Below are positions 22,070-22,298 of a DNA stretch of 22,298 nt, piece by piece; position 1 is the stretch's first letter; each line of letters starts with the position of its first letter. Origin of the DNA: Hyphomicrobiales bacterium. GTDB lineage: Bacteria; Pseudomonadota; Alphaproteobacteria; Rhizobiales; Aestuariivirgaceae. The position numbers and the translations under genes were made by a program. The notes beneath the pieces were generated by a model that was not told the origin of the DNA, did no database searches, and worked only from the letters and a program-made list of their open reading frames with translations. The stretch spans positions 1 through 22,298 of the forward strand of contig JABDJG010000456.1 in assembly GCA_013002595.1 (NCBI GenBank), in the 5' to 3' direction.

Positions 22070-22298
22070 TCAGCTTTGCAGCGCCTCCCACATTTCCTTG
22101 TCGCGCGCTGCCGTCCAGATGCGCGGTGTCTCGACATCGCGCGCCTCGTCATAGGCCCGTGATACGTTGAACGGCAGGCAGTGTTCATAGATCGCATAAT
22201 CCGCGAACTTGGCGTCGCACTCGGCCCGGCAGGCATCCCAGGCATCTTTGAGCGAACCGCCGCCAAGCGCCACCCTGGCCACCGGGCGATAGGTCGAC
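22070..22298 (-). CDS. Gene running off right edge, possible MBL-fold hydrolase C-terminus
   Basis: About 75 codons of a - strand frame are visible, open to the window end and stopping at TGA 22072-22070. The text includes SLKDAWDACRAECDAKFADYAIYEHCLPFNVSRAYDEA split over the middle and ends RDKEMWEALQS. A GTG at 22282 could be read as a start, but the frame continues to the edge, so I treat it as a fragment. The 'EHCLPFNVSRAYDEA' ending is reminiscent of metallo-beta-lactamase-fold proteins encoded beside DUF2783 and FAD monooxygenase genes; this is from memory of gene neighbourhoods, and no metal-binding motif is in view. Three bases separate it from the monooxygenase gene, so it is in the same operon. 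Confidence 0.5.
   Translation of the reverse strand, partial: STYRPVARVALGGGSLKDAWDACRAECDAKFADYAIYEHCLPFNVSRAYDEARDVETPRIWTAARDKEMWEALQS

Overview
The window reads as accessory DNA from an alphaproteobacterium, probably of the Hyphomicrobiales/Rhizobiales type. This rests on high GC over most of its length, tight ATGA-type gene overlaps, a TRAP transporter, and intergenic palindromes with CGTCATCCCG...CGGGATGACG ends. The exact taxon cannot be fixed from the sequence alone. No rRNA, tRNA, CRISPR, transposase or phage gene was seen.

Left edge (1-1021, + strand): three small co-directional genes, the tail of an SRPBCC/AHSA1-type protein, a VOC/PhnB-like protein and a DUF1428 protein. By eye this part is less GC-rich than the rest.

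Main feature (9633 down to 1065, - strand): a nine-gene lasso-peptide biosynthetic cluster. In transcription order it encodes an ABC exporter, a small class I methyltransferase, the B2 leader peptidase, a PF14907-type nucleotidyltransferase, an asparagine-synthetase-like macrolactam cyclase, a 43-residue precursor, a PRMT-like methyltransferase with a PqqD-like C-terminal domain, an HprK-like kinase, and a PqqD-type B1 recognition protein. The precursor at 3451-3320 has the YxxPxLxxxG leader motif, Thr at leader position -2, and a predicted core GMGTANGDGGQFMMTPNN. This would close an 8-residue ring between Gly1 and Asp8. The tailoring set is unusual. The PRMT-like enzyme has lost both arginine-binding glutamates and the THW motif, and the core contains no Arg and no Ser, so the targets of the methyltransferase and the kinase are not those expected from the families. 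Two homologous hairpins in inverted orientation lie between B2 and the nucleotidyltransferase gene.

Divergent from the exporter is ogt (9749-10204, DNA alkyl repair), followed by a REP-like palindromic element.

Right half: a catabolic region. On the - strand, 18036 to 10431 encodes a NicX-family ring-cleavage dioxygenase, an alpha/beta hydrolase, an acyl-CoA-dehydrogenase-fold flavoprotein lacking the usual Glu, an AMP-forming acyl-CoA ligase, and a DctP-DctQ-DctM TRAP transporter. A cytochrome P450 is transcribed divergently (18182-19453). Past a second REP-like element is another - strand operon (22298 to 19592): a gene running off the edge, an MhpA-type FAD monooxygenase, a DUF2783 protein and a zeta-class GST (maleylacetoacetate/maleylpyruvate isomerase type). 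Together these suggest uptake and oxidative breakdown of one or more (hetero)aromatic acids. The substrate is not determined by the sequence.
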